In this document: in pieces, positions 1-12,800 of the stretch
Position numbering within the stretch: position 1 is the stretch's first letter
How the letters are laid out: every line of letters begins with the position of its first letter
Source of the DNA: Triatoma infestans
Taxonomy: Eukaryota > Arthropoda > Insecta > Hemiptera > Reduviidae
DNA: 64,000 nt
Direction: 5' to 3'
Assembly (NCBI GenBank): GCA_011037195.1
Contig: JAAEAF010006490.1
Location: 27,590-91,589 of the forward strand
Translations under genes and position numbers: made by a program
The notes under the pieces: generated by a model
Database searches by the model: none
Told to the model about the DNA's origin: nothing
Seen by the model: only the letters and a program-made list of their open reading frames with translations

Positions 1-129
1 TGATTGTTTAAAAATTTTGTTTGTTTAATTATTTTTATTTTTTAATTTTTTTTTTTTGAAAATTCAATGAAAAAAAATATCGGATAGGAAACTGCAATGT
101 CACTTATAAACTAACGACGTTACTGATTG

Positions 130-600
130 CTCCGACAGATCCTACAAAATCAGTTTTTCCGAAAAATGTTTCAAATCAAAGTTATAGGATTTTGTTCTGT
201 GCAATTAGCGTCTTAAGTTTAAAGAAAATCTCTGCAACTGTTTTTCGAGTAAAATATTCAAATCCGTATTGTGATTTGTTTAGTATGCGAAGTTTCAAGA
301 AAATCGTGACGAAAACAAAATTGGAGAAACTATTCAGTATAATCATATTTTCTGTTGATAGATTTGTTCAATCAGATGCATTATTGTTAACTAAACGGAA
401 TGTCGTTTTAGCTAGTTACGATTTTTTTTGTTTTTGAGATAATTTGTTCAAACACATACGCACCAATTCATTGTTACAAAGATATTTTTCTTATTCTGGG
501 ATCCTCAAAATATGTATTTCCGGTAAATAATTCAATTTCGAAACTTTGAACATCTATAGCAGTAAGAGAAAATAAAAAGTTCCCAATACGTCTAAACTTT
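130..600 (+). repeat. AT-rich interspersed repeat, copy 1
   Basis: The stretch contains the landmark CCGAAAAATGTTTCAAAT near 155-175, then GTTTAAAGAAAATCTCTG, and further on CCTCAAAATATGTATTTCCGG (about 503-523) followed by TTCGAAACTTTGAACAT. The same landmarks in the same order occur near 24040-24370 and 56220-56610. No terminal repeats or coding capacity were recognised. Ends are approximate. Confidence 0.55.
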
Positions 601-1379
601 CCAACTTATCTAATCTATGAAGCATAATAAATTGAAAAAGAGATTATTAACTTTCTACAATGTGAAACTTCTCAAGGTGAGTTATTTGATCGATTGCACG
701 GAATTACAAATCAATCAGGTAATGTATGTTTTATGAATAAATATATAATATTTTCAAGCACTATTGCCATTCTTTTAATTTAAGTTCTGATAAACGAATT
801 TTCTAATAAAGTCAAATGTTTAATTCCGTTAACTACAACTAGGAGATCTTGTACATCCAGCTGATGCAGCATTACGAAATGAAGTCGTAACATTCCAACT
901 CCTTTGGAACAACCTATATAAATTCACTATTTACTGGGAAAATTGTTTCAAGTTATATATCAAGTTTAAGGAAAATCTTTGAAACTAGTTTCGCTGAGAA
1001 AAAACGTGAAAAATTTGGAAATCTCTTATCTTAAATCACACTTCGGCTATACTAATTTTCCTTCACATCAGGCATTTCTTGAACATGTTTAAACATGCCT
1101 CTGTTATATGTAGTTAGAAGTGTGGAACGTTATTTCCAGATGGCACTTTAAAGGGATGGATAAGATCATTTACTGTTCCTCACAATTCTCCAAAAATCTT
1201 TTTTTTTCCCATTCAAATATTTCACATTAAAGATACGGCTGGAAATGTGTATTTTATTATGCTATGTATACAGAGAAATGTTGGTCGCGTTTATGGAAAA
1301 CTGGGAGAAAAAAAATCAGTGCAGTCGCATTTTCATTTAAAGGAAACGGTGTCGAATTTCTAAACAGAATGTCAAGTTC

Positions 1380-1515
1380 CTACGTTTTTACCTTCTCTTA
1401 CTGCTTGTAACAGGATCGTGTCAAATTATCGATAATGGCTTTTTCACCGGATATCCACGTTTTGACGACTAATGTGTCCGAAAAAAGTGGTTTTCAGAAC
1501 ATGGAATGTGTCTAG
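1380..1515 (-). repeat. AT-rich interspersed repeat, inverted partial copy
   Basis: Read on the minus strand, this matches the distal part of the repeat seen at 56490-56640: the shared elements are a CAAAACGTGGATATCCGG-like block (compare CAAAACGAATATTTCCGG), then ATAATTTGACACGAT and a run ending in AGTAAGAG. It is diverged and the boundaries are approximate. Confidence 0.45.
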
Positions 1516-2639
1516 GAATAGCATAGCTCAAAAAAGAAAAAATTGTGGGAAGTTCAAACTTGACATTCAGTTTAGGTATCACTATGGTATCCGACAGGAA
1601 ATTATCTGTCGAAATTCCTCAATCGGTATACCATTTTATTGAATGGATTGTTCCGTTTTTTAGGATTGTCATGAAAAACGATTCTGATGTTTTTCTTTTA
1701 ACTTATTATATCAACTTCCAAGTAAAGAATAAAACTTTAAAGTACTATTTTAGCTTATTATACAATTCTATCTTTAAATAGTATTAATTAGAATTAAATA
1801 CGAGTATGTTACCAAAATTTCGAGTTTAAAGAAACTCGGTTGACCGGAACTGCGTTGTTACCGTACAGTTTTTTGCGATTTTCTATATAATGACAAGGAC
1901 CGATTTCATACTAGGAACTTTAGATTTTTTTTTTTCCAGAAAAGCAGATTTTAGATAGGTTCTGGGAGAGGTGAAGTGAGTAAAACTGAGTAAAAGTGCG
2001 TACTTTTAAGAAAAGTGGAAAGATCAGAACATACATTCCTACTATATTTTCTTCTTTTCCTTTAATGTATTCATTAAAATAAAGTAAAAGTATATTGTGA
2101 GGGTTGGTCTAAATCTCATGTAATGCATTTTTTTTTTTTTTTTTTACAAAAATAATCTTAGTTCTTTTCGAATTTTTACGCGCCATCATTCTTTCTAACA
2201 ACTATGATGTAAAATATAATTTTTTTGTCTATAATTTTCTTTTTGATATTTAAAATACATTTCTTATTTGTTTTTAGACATTTCACCTAAATATATGCGA
2301 TTTTCTGTTTCGCCAGCCACATTTCCAACCAATATTATTTAAGAATAAAAACGAGGGTACAATGAAAAACTAAACATTCTTTTGTTATTGGGTGAATGAG
2401 TATTTTATATAAGAACATCAAGTTAAAATAATTCAATTAACGTCTTTTGTTTTTTTCCAAATTTTCAGAGGATTTATTTTGTTTCAGTTTTAAATTAAAA
2501 ATAAACACCTGACGTTCTGACAACCGCAACACACTCATGTTTTGCCAATTGCATCAATGCAATACACCGGAAATACTAAATTTTTTCTCGTAGAAATGAA
2601 TATTCTTAAATGGTTAAGTTTGGCCTTTGTTAATAATCC

Positions 2640-3180
2640 AAATACAAAAATCTGAAGTGAAACACTTACACGACTTTCTGTTGCTGCAATTCGCATAGTT
2701 ATACTGAATAATTCTTTTGAACTTGGAATTTTTATTAAATATTTAATATTATATGTGTGGGAAAACTAAAACTATAGTAATATGAACTTTTAAGGAAATG
2801 TCCCATTTTTCATCCAGAATTGCCCAAGAAACAAGATGTCATAGGCTTATACAAGTTAAGTTGGCATACCTTCTTTAAAATAATTCATTGCTATTATTTG
2901 GGAAATCGCAAAAAAAAAGAAATTGTTTAGTATAATTGCATTTCTGGTCAATCGAAATTCATGAAAATCGGAATTTGGGCAACGTATGATTTAATTCTTA
3001 CTAATATTATAGAAGATGTAAGAAGTGTATAATGAAATGAAATAGTATTTTAGAGGAAAGTCCAACCCCTCATCCCAAGTACGTCAAACCCCTTTCCCAA
3101 GTATCCCTCGAAAATGAATTTTTCCCGGAAAAATGTTTCAAATGTATGTAATATGTATCCGAAAGTTTACTGCTTCCTTA
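2640..3180 (+). repeat. AT-rich interspersed repeat, proximal part
   Basis: This copy shares with 55900-56240 the elements GTGAAACACT, GGAAATCGC followed by an A-rich block and TGTTTAGTA, TCGGAATTT, TAGTATTTTAGAG, a C-rich stretch (CCAACCCCT), and TTTTTCCCGGAAAAATGTTT. It shows that the repeat unit is longer (about 700 bp or more) than copy 1 alone suggests. Confidence 0.5.
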
Positions 3181-4490
3181 CTACAGTTGCAGAAAGTAAC
3201 AATGGTTACCTGGGGTCAGAAGACAACTATTACTCCAAGAAAAATTTATTGTTCGACGTTTCCAACACCTTTGGTGCTTCCCACCAGTAACTGTTAAGAA
3301 GAGACCAATAAAAAAAGTTAAACTTCAAAAAGTAGTTTAAAAAAAAGGATACTTGTACTGATATACTACAATAATTAACATAATTGTAATCAGGAACAAC
3401 ACTAAATTAGGTTAGCAAAGGTCGATTTTCGTTTTTTTTGCCAGTTTTGCCATATAAAAAATTTCTTCAGCTTACAGTCTAAAGATATACAATATTTTAA
3501 CTCTATAACAACACAGATTTAGAAAGAAATATGACCGACATAGTGTCTTTAAAATACACCTTTATTACAATAAAAAGTCTGGATCTTCGCAACCATATTT
3601 AATGTATAAATTATTCATTTTCATTCTAAAAATAAATTAGTGAATCTAATGATAATTCTATATTTGAAACATTAAAGAAACTACTGGAAAATCTGAAATC
3701 TTTATGATGTTCAGGATTTATAATTATTACTGAAAACATTTCTTCTTCGTTGGCTCTTTTCTCGTACATTTTAAGAATCACATCTATTTTGTGCGTATTT
3801 TCGTTCGTCTCACACTTTTATCTAAAATTTAACTTAAAAATGAGATAAAACGAAATCAATATGATAAGAAAATCAGGAAATGCAAACGAATTTTACATTT
3901 TTTTGCCGGAAAAATATTTTTAGCTAAAGTACAGACGACCTTGATAATATTCTCTCCTCTTTACAAACTGATGTAACGGATGATTTATGAGGAAATTTTA
4001 CTTTGAAATTTATTAAATAAAAAATGTCTTCAATTTTTTTATAATATGATTTTCTAAATTAATAATTTTTCTTACAAAAATGAATCAAGCAAAACAGTCT
4101 AATAATATTAGATACTGTATTAACTAGATAAATCTGATCTTTATGATTCTATCCATCAACTTTTCTATTTACTTAAAAAATATTTTCGTATAATTGCCTC
4201 ACTTTTATACTTTAAAATAATTTGTTCCAAATACAATGACTATGAAGAACTCTTAGTGACAAAGTGTTTTTAATTTTTGTTAAGTGGTTTTAATGTTTGT
4301 TATTACAAAAAAATGTAACAGGAATTTAAAATTCTGAAATTTGTGCCTTTGTTCTTGTATTTTAGTTTTTCACTTTGGTTTTGCCAATCTTATTTTCTTC
4401 TCTAAAGGAAGATGAAAAGAAAAGCTCTGAATGAGTGATCAACATTTTTTGGTTCTTAACCTATAATCTAATTTTTCTTTTTAAATTAAC

Positions 4491-4662
4491 GTGCGTCAAC
4501 ATCTATGGTCATTGGCGCCCGAAGCCTTCTCAGTGCACTGTCGACCTTCGGACGGTGAGGTGTAGAGGCTCCTAGGAAGAAAAAAATCTAAGGGCAGCAC
4601 AGCTGAACTCGAACCCGGGTCCTCCGCGAGGAAGCCCGGTACGCTAACACTACTCCCTTCCC
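4491..4662 (-). mobile_element. tRNA-derived SINE, tail type I
   Basis: Read on the minus strand it begins with a GGAAGGGAGTAG head, has a B-box-like GGGTTCGAGTTC, then a body containing TTCTTCCTAGGAGCCTCT, and ends in a tail GGGCGCCAATGACCATAGAT followed by GTTGACGCAC. The same head, body and tail occur at 26981-27202 (+) and 43257-44973 (-, interrupted). It is a Pol III-type retroelement and not a functional tRNA gene. Confidence 0.75.
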
Positions 4663-7600
4663 TCTAATATATTTGAATATGTTTTTAAGTATATTGATTA
4701 GCCCTTAAAAATAATTTATCACGAATTCGAAATAATCGCCTCACTTTTACAACACAAAGTCTGAGAGTTAATTATAAAAATATATATTTTTTTTTTTCTA
4801 TTTAGCACATTTCAAGAGAAGTTTAATCTCTCTATTGGGAAACATCGGCGTTTCTGTTACCATCTTTTGGAAAGAAATAAGGTTTCAAACTCATGAAAAT
4901 TCATGGAAACATCTTAATTTCTTGATTCGAAGACTGTTTCTTATGGTACCTGATCATAATAATAATGTGTAACTTTATAAGCGATGAGCTGTGTACAATC
5001 GTTTTTTTTTTCTCATTTGCTATGGACTTTGCTTGCCATTAGATAAAACCTGGTTATATATATATTTTTAAGTTATTTATTTAGATTCGCTGTTGCGAAC
5101 ACCATTTTTCAGATATTTCAATGCAATACATCGTTTATGAAAATCCTAATCGGAACAATGTGTATAACACATGCAGCCTATATGTTGCTACTTACTAAAT
5201 GCCGACTCCTCCACTAATAATGTGTACATACATATGTTAAGCAAAACTGCATCAATACTTTTGGGTATGTAGGCCAAATCTTTAAAGGCTAACTATCTCA
5301 TAGGCAACAAATAAATTCCTTAAGTGTTCTGGAGAAAAATCTAGTTATAGAATATAACTTTAAAAATCTACTTTCATAACTTCTAAAACAATAAATATTA
5401 AAATGATTTTTTTTTTTTTACCACTGGAAGAAAGTTTTTGTTTAGCTATTTTATTAACAATAGAAAATGTACAAGCATTTGGTTATAAGTATATCTAATT
5501 CGTTTGATATTGGTTTTTAAAAGCATTAGTTTCCATTTTCTCTTTTATTTTGACAGACCGAATTTGACAACTAAAGCAATCATTTCTGTGTTAACTTTAA
5601 ACGAGGATACAGCATTAATTAAGAACTGAAACAAAAGCATCAATACAATCTTGGAAAGTAGGCCTGTTATTCGCTTCCTAATGTACAATACATACGAAAT
5701 ATATGTTTTAAGGCCCTCTGAGCATAAAAAGGGTTTTTAGTAACTGGCCCGTGTTTGTCCATGTGGTCAAGCATTATACAAAACCAAAAAATTGAACTTC
5801 AAACTTGATATTTAATTTGGGTGCTATCTGAGGTACCAAAAATAAGATTTAGATCAAAATCGGTTAATCTGATGTAACTACTTTGCTGATCGATTTTACA
5901 ATTTAACCAAAATATTCACTGTCCCGATTTCCTTTATACTTTATACACCAATTACACATTCAATGATCTTCAACGTTTTTACATGAAACCTTTCTTCCAG
6001 AAAAATTTATTTAAGGGAGTTCTGAAGCCGCTGTGACAGATCTTCCTATTCCTATGAATTATTAAAAAGCTAATAGGTGAGTAAGAAATATACTCTAAAA
6101 TTAACTTCCTTCAGATTCAAGACTTTTAATTTTTATAAATATAATTTCCTTTCACATATGGATTATATATTCAAAATAAATAAAATTTACCATATGTCTT
6201 CAATAAACATAACACTATAAATTGTCAATTCTTCACATCGTATGGTTCCTCCATCTATATACTTTATGAGGAATTAAATCTGTATCACAACTCGGAAGTT
6301 TAGAAAAAATCGGTCAACCGAAAATCCAAGTTTATTGATTGAATTTTTAATATTTTCCAAAATTACTGAATCTATCCATTTCCTTACAACTTTGTATTTC
6401 AATTATACATATAAAGGCGCTCCAATTTTATTTGAAACTTTTCTAAGAAAAATCAATTCAAATTCCAACCTTAAACAATTTTTCAACTAAATCTATGAGA
6501 AATGCACCAATAGTATCTTTCCAAAAATAAATTTTTCTTTTTAACAATAATTGCAATTTATAGTTGTTTAAACAGGTACTACATACATATATACGCAATA
6601 GTGGTGTTGAGGCGTATGTAAACTTTATCACTATTCTCTTGATTTACAAAGAGGCAGTTCATCATCTGCCATATGTGCGAAATTTTTGCTATATTTTATT
6701 TTTATAGATTAGCAGACTTCGTCGAAGAAGCCAGTGATGCAATGGAATATTGTGTTGTATAGTATGAGTGACTTTTGATTGAAATAACTTGTAATCACAT
6801 TGAATCGTCCATATTCGTTTCAGGGTACTTATAAACTAATATAGATAATTTTTTTCTTTCAATTCTTTTAAAGGGTTATAAATATTGAATGATACAAAAT
6901 TAATTAAATATTTCAACTCTTTTTGAAACTATCATAAGCATACAATCATTAAAGTCAATTCTCTTTGTGGTAATCTTTTCAATTTAAATTCTATAGGTCG
7001 GCTATTTCTTTAGCAAATCTTAGTTTTAAAAACAAAAAATGAAAATTTTCATAATGGAAATTAAGATGTGAAAATAAATATTCCTTAAGCAACAGTTATA
7101 TGAATACCAGAGGGACTAAATTTGATGTTCATTTAGCTGCAAGTAAATCTATTTTTAATTTTCAGAAGATAATACAAAATATTTTTGTTCCTTACTGGAC
7201 ACTGTCCAAGTTATCACTATTTGCTTCTGTCTGCGACTGTGATTTGCTTCTATGAATAACAACAGTCAAACTTTAGACAAACATTTTCTTCTAAGTCAGG
7301 TATTTTTCAACTAAAAATATTGCCTAATGCATTCTAAAATAGTAGGAATAATACAGAGTACAAATATTTAATAAAGAACTTTATGCATACTTAAATTTCC
7401 AGAACTTAGGTAATTAGAATGAGCCCTGAGTTTTGTCTAGGTTACATCACACTGGTTTTTCAAGACATCCTGGCGATGGTGATCAATAAATACATTCTAG
7501 AAAAAAAATGTGTTGTACTCGGGGATCCTACCATGCATTCATACTTTTTTTTTTATTACTTGTAGTCAAATCCAAAATGAAATTTTGGCATATTAATGTA

Positions 7601-9853
7601 TTTATTTGCAATATACTTTAACTGAAAAACTTACGAATTTACAGAAAGTATCTCTAATAGCAAAAGATCCCTAGCTTCGATATCTGCGTTAAGCTCTAAT
7701 CCCAGCACATTTGAAAAATTATTGACCAAATTAAGAACTTTTTTTTTAAAGCACAGGCTTTGGCTAATAAGTATCTTTAAAAAAAACTCCAAAGGGCACT
7801 AGTGTTCAAAATAATTCATTCGGTAAAGCTTGCTTGGTTCGATCCTTCATACAACTTTTGAGTTAGTGCCTCTCTGGTAAATATCCTACAGTTGACCCAT
7901 CGTTGGTCTCAAACATGGGGTATGGAAATTATATGCATTTCCCGATGGTAGTGATTGATGACAGTGGAGGGGCGTGAAAATTTTGACAAGGATTCGGGTC
8001 ATCATAAGTATTAATGTGAAATTATAGGCCAAAGGATTAATATGTCTTTGTTTTATTTAAAATTAACTTTGACAACCAATTATGATAGGCTGGGACAATA
8101 ACTCCATAGTTATTTCCACACATATCGTGTGTCTGAGAAATCATCTTACCTTAGCCCTAACGCAGATGAAATATTCAGGATGATTCTGTTTTGAAATGAT
8201 GGGCAGATGCTGAGTACAATAAATAAGTGAAACGAAATAAGGGTAGTAAATAATTATTTATATCATACGTTTTTATTATTATTTTATATCTACACGCCAA
8301 CCGAAGTCTATGTTCAAACTTGGCCGCCAACTTTTGTGCACCAATGTGTTGTCCTGGCTTAAACAGCAATTAACTGTCTCCATGGGAAAAACAGATCTAA
8401 AAGCTTTAAAATTAGTGATACATTTGTAAATGATTATTGCTTAGCTTGTAAGAAAATCTTTAAAGTCCTTTTCAGTAATTGTTACAGATCGAAAGTTTCC
8501 TCAATACTTACACATGCATTTCAAGCCATACGAAATAAATGGAACTATTCCTTTTATTTTATGCTAATTAAATTGAAATATTTGTTCCTAATAAATACCA
8601 TTAATTTCTATCAAAATACAATTAATATACGACTTCACTTTTTTTTCGATCAAACTTAATATACCTGATTTCATGAAAAGTCAAAGCCAAATCATTAAAT
8701 AAAGAAAAGGCAAATCACCAAGAAAACATTACGATATTCACAGATAAGAAAGAAATCATTTGTGAAATTTATAGGCAAAAAATAAAAAAAATTACCCTTA
8801 TTCACCAGTCTCTTTTTTCCCGTACTATAAACATAGTAGAATTTCATATAATAGCAAACATAACAGTAGCTTTTTGTTTTACAAGCACTCAATTTAATGA
8901 TTATTCTACGGCAAATCAGCTAACATACATACCACTTTAATGCCGAAGGTTGGTTGTCTGACAATTCATTGGAAATATTTGAACCAATGCGCAGTCGTAC
9001 ATCAGGCACGCCTTGCCAAGGTTATTTATCTTTGAAGTAATTTTATTAAAATAAAAAATATGGAGCCAACGCAATAAGTTTAGAAGGGAAAGTGATGGAT
9101 GGAATGAGAATTCGATCAAACGTTCAGATGTAAAGTTTCCTTCTTCACATCAATCTTGTTTTTTTGGAATAAATAATATGCTCCACAATTACTAGTATAA
9201 CTTCAATATATACTACGTATAAAAATTGTACATTTACATCTAAGTAAGGATAATAAAATTTAACAAAAGAAATCTTTTATTTTTCAATACTAATCCTTAA
9301 ACCTTAACTTGAGAACTGGTACTTCCCCTTATAAAAGGAAAAATTATAAATTGAAAGGATTAATTTTTCTTTTTATACCAAATTATAATATAATTACTCA
9401 AGATATATAAATATTTGATGACAATAAGTAACCAAATGTATAATATTCAAAATCATTAAAAACATTCCAAGATCTCACCCCAATGAAATATTTTTCAATA
9501 AAATATGGTTCCAAAATTGTGGTTTGAAATAATTACTTTTCCGAAATGAAGTTACAAAATAATAATAATGCTAAAATATAGACAGCGAAAACAGTTGAGT
9601 TTCTGTAATCAAATAACTATAATTGCAGGAAAATAAAAATAACATGGACACTGCGAAAAGATTTCTTCTTGAACTAGATATAACCTGCATCAGTACAGTT
9701 GTGTAACCTTCCGTGTGCTTTGTTTCTACCATGTAACGTTGTGAATGTATAGTAATTGATGGTTTTTATTGTATTTTTTCATTATTACTGCAAACTGTGA
9801 AGTTAAAGTCTCTAGTATACACGAAGTTTACCTAGTGAATGAAACCTTGTAAA

Positions 9854-12800
9854 ATGTCTTCTTTAGATGTGTTAAGTTCCATCAAAAATGACGGTAATTA
9901 TTGATTTTATGATTTCCATTTCTTTTTTATCTGAACACAAATTATATTTTTTTTACTTTAAATTTTTTTGTTCAGTTTTTTACAATATACACATTAGTAT
10001 TAATAGTTCACTCGTGGGGATTCATGATCTGCAAGATATTTAAATTTATGTGCACAAATATCGTAAATTCTTTATTATTTAACATTTATAATCGCAATAC
10101 AAATTTACCAAAACAATTTTAGCAAAATTACACTGATATTAGTGCTCCCATGGTAAATACATTTTCACTCAAAAAAAATTGCTAATGATCGTCGATTTTT
10201 AAAGCGAAATTCGTCACTTCATTTATTTTATCACTTAAAGTGCGGTAGTAAATGTAATTGAGGCAAAAGCGCCTGTTGTATTATTTCGCCCTTTTCAGAA
10301 CAACCGATAGGGAAAGCAACCGACCATTCTAGTCATTTTGTATGATGCGCATAGCCCCATGAACCATCTGATTATTAAGGGGTCCTTCACTAGTCTGTTG
10401 AGATTTTCTTAGTTTTCTTTGGAGAAATATGTTGGTGAGACACTTAATTTGCTAGCATTTATGGTTAGTTTCTCTTCAAATGAATGTTTTTGCTTTTTTT
10501 TTTCTTTTTTTTTTTTATTATTAAATACTTTTCTTACGACCTCGGCTTATTGAAATTGTCTAATTAATTGCGACTTTTTTTAAAAAAACAAATTTAATTC
10601 ATTTTTTTTAACTACCAGCTTTTGACTAGTTTAAAATTAGATATTTATTGAGGATTTATTAAAAAAAAAAAAAAAATTTGTAAATCATTTTTTGAATTAT
10701 CCTTAGCCGTGATCTGTAAAAAATTTTAATAATTTGACACTTCTATTTTATCTCCTATTTAGTTGACCATTCGATCTTTTTGTGTAACTTAGGATTAGAA
10801 GGCAGATTGATTACATAATTGGTACATAGGAGTTGTTATTAAACCGGATGTCTTTTTAATTTTTTGTCATAATTGGCAACCTAAAATTTGGAATGTTAAT
10901 AACATTAGTGTAAAGATTGGCATTTGAGTTCCTTACGTGATCATATGGCCAAGCAGCCATAGTGAAGTCTTGCTTTTGCACGCTTACCCACTTAACTCTT
11001 TTCCTTCAGTTATTGTACTTACATTTTTTTTTTTTTTTTAATAGATTTCTCTTTGTTAAGAATGTAAAAAAATATTTTTAAGGTCTGTATTAATGTTAAT
11101 TGACAAGGAGGGACTGCGCGACCCACTTCTATTTCGGACGTGCTTAAAAGTCTTTACAGATTCAATTAGTTTCATCAAACAGTAACGTCGCCATGTTGAT
11201 GCCAATGCATCTTTTTTTTGTAATTTTCTTGTAAAAGTTTTTCTTCCTTCGCTTTTTAGTTAAAAGTGTTCCCCATTAATAATTAATAGTAGAGGTAGGT
11301 ATAAATGCACGTACGAAGTACTTAAATCATAAACTAAAGCAAAATTATTTTCGTATGTCGTCGAATTACCCCATTAGCATGAATTAATGAGAATTTTATG
11401 GTTATTATTATTGTAGTATTATTTTTATTTTATTTTGTCACTTTTTAATATAATTATTACCTGAATAGAAGTAATAGCCTTTTATATTCGAAATACTTAT
11501 CTAATTAGATTTAAAAAATATAATAATAGACTTAATATTTTTTTTTAGGCCTTGTAATAAATGAATTAGACGTTTCCTTATATAATCACGCGAAGGAAGG
11601 GAATTCAACTCATTTTTATAATATGGAATCACGCCTAAAAGAACCTGTCAAAACCACACCTCGAAAAGGGAAACCAAAGTTTGTTTTTCAGCCACCTCCT
11701 GAAGCCCCAGTTTTCAGGCCTACACTTGAAGAATTTGAAAATCCTTTACATTACATTAATAGTATTAAGCCTCTTGCTGAAAAATGTGGTATTTGTAAAA
11801 TCATTCCTCCTAATGGCTGGAAGTCACCCTTTGTGCTTGATATGGATAAATTAAAATTTACACCTAGAATTCAGAGAATTAATGAACTTGAAGCCAGAAC
11901 TCGTATAAAGTTATATTTTATTGATCAGTTAACAAAATTTTTTGCCAATAGAGGAATAACATTTCAAATCCCTTTGATTGAAAAAACACCTCTTGATTTA
12001 TATACCCTCCACAGGTGTGTTAGAGACAAAGGAGGTGTTGAAAATGTAAATAAAGAAAGAAAATGGAATGACATTGCTATAAAAATGGGTTTTAATGGAA
12101 AAGGTGCTCCAACTTCATTGAAATTACATTATGAGCACTTGCTACAACCGTTTCTCATTTCTCAGCAAGAAAAAAATGAAAAACATAATAATTCCACCAA
12201 TCACTCATATTTCGACGAAAAGAGTGAAATGCTTGTTGACCAGGAAGATGGAAATAATGGAACAGGGCTTCAGTTAAGTAAACAGTTGTGTCTTTTGGAT
12301 GACTCTGATGATAGTAAAGGGTCAGCTTTCAGAGAGTTAAAAAGTTTAAAATTTTTAGGTCCTGGTCCAAAAATGGCAGTTTTTGATGGGCCTGTGAAAA
12401 CAATGAAAACAAGAACTAGAGGAAAAAAAATTCTTTACGAATTCGACCCTTTAGCTAAGTATATGTGTAAGAGTTGTTGTAATGGTGATATAGAAGAATC
12501 ATTAGTTACATGTATTTCTTGTGAAGATCGTTACCATGCTAAGTGTCTTTTTCCGCCATTGTTAGAAAAACCTATTGGAGACTGGAAATGCCCCAAGTGT
12601 GTAGCTATTGATGTATGTAAGCCTTTGGAAGAATTTGGATTTGCTCAAGCTGAAAAAGAGTACACCCTTACAGAATTTAGAGAAATGGCTCATAGATTTA
12701 AACGAAAATACTTCAAGACGAATCCTACTCAAGTTCCTACTCAGAAAGTTGAAGATGAATTTTGGCGAGTTGTGTCATCAATTGAAGAAGCAGTAACTGT

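Larger units (their letters stand above)
1..9853. other. Gene-free AT-rich region upstream of COG5
   Basis: No convincing exon was found here on either strand. The short open frames have no recognisable family, and one (192-437) lies inside an interspersed repeat. The region holds three copies of an AT-rich repeat family (about 130-600, 1380-1515 inverted, 2640-3180) and a reverse-strand tRNA-derived SINE (4491-4662), listed separately. Between 4663 and 9600 I see only AT-rich sequence with poly-T and poly-A runs. An initiator-like TCAGT at 9690-9694 could mark COG5 transcription start, but this is weak. Confidence 0.6.
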
